From: Amia ocellicauda
Taxonomy: Eukaryota > Chordata > Actinopteri > Amiiformes > Amiidae
NCBI RefSeq assembly: GCF_036373705.1
Contig: NC_089869.1
Span: 15,339,550 to 15,403,549, forward strand
Direction: 5' to 3'
DNA length: 64,000 nucleotides
The translations under genes were made by a program, and so were the position numbers. Positions 63,826 through 64,000 of the stretch are shown here, piece after piece (the first letter of the stretch is position 1; each line of letters opens with the position of its first letter). A model generated the notes under the pieces. The model was not told where the DNA came from, did not search any database, and saw nothing but the letters and a program-made list of their open reading frames with translations.

Positions 63826-64000
63826 GTAACGCTGCGTTTGCAAGGGCCATTACAAATGACAGGTTAGCGATGCACTAGGGTTATAGTTTTACGTTTGTTG
63901 AGCTGTTTTTTTAAATGCCTTAGTGGCTGAACGTGCACACTGTGCTGTCGTTTGAATTGCAATCGCATGCATTGCTTTTGCTATAGATGACATTTTTTTT
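63826..64000 (+). other. adk: Start of the adk intron, cut by the window end
   Basis: Sequence after the short-isoform donor; no further exon is visible before 64000. Confidence 0.6.

Overview
The window is vertebrate nuclear DNA, most likely from a ray-finned fish. The genes are split into many exons with GT-AG introns. Several DNA transposons of the Tc1/mariner type are present, along with a tRNA-derived SINE ending in the 'gtcgccctggataag' tail common in fish, and long (TA)n arrays. I cannot name the species. The gene order plau - vcl - ap3m1 - adk matches the human 10q22 block, and all four genes can be read exon by exon.

Layout. 1-1710: remains of two different Tc1-like transposons. 2169-10293 and its 3' UTR: plau (urokinase-type plasminogen activator) on the plus strand, with one non-coding and ten coding exons encoding 431 aa. 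About 11.3-18.6 kb: a gene-free intergenic stretch with (TA)n arrays and a 1.67-kb decayed Tc1-like element that carries a nested insertion. 18.7-55.7 kb: vcl (vinculin) on the plus strand, with a CpG-rich promoter carrying CArG and CRE sites. It has 22 coding exons, including the alternative metavinculin exon, and encodes 1137 aa with that exon or 1065 aa without it. About 55.7-61.9 kb: ap3m1 (AP-3 complex mu subunit) on the minus strand, convergent with vcl, encoding 418 aa. 61.9-64.0 kb: a divergent promoter shared with adk (adenosine kinase) on the plus strand. Only the two alternative first coding exons of adk lie in the window (long/nuclear type and short/cytosolic type).

The four genes do not form a pathway. 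plau is a secreted protease, vinculin an actin-adhesion linker, AP-3 mu a lysosome-trafficking adaptor subunit, and adenosine kinase a purine-salvage enzyme. Their neighbourhood reflects old vertebrate synteny. I found no wholly new biological system. The points most worth checking are the paired loss of two EGF-domain cysteines in plau, the longer and very acidic metavinculin insert behind a long pyrimidine tract, the CArG/CRE pair upstream of vcl, the two adk start exons with an upstream ORF before the short one, and several nested or internally deleted transposons. Exon borders were set by reading frame, splice dinucleotides and recalled family sequence; no alignment or transcript data were available.
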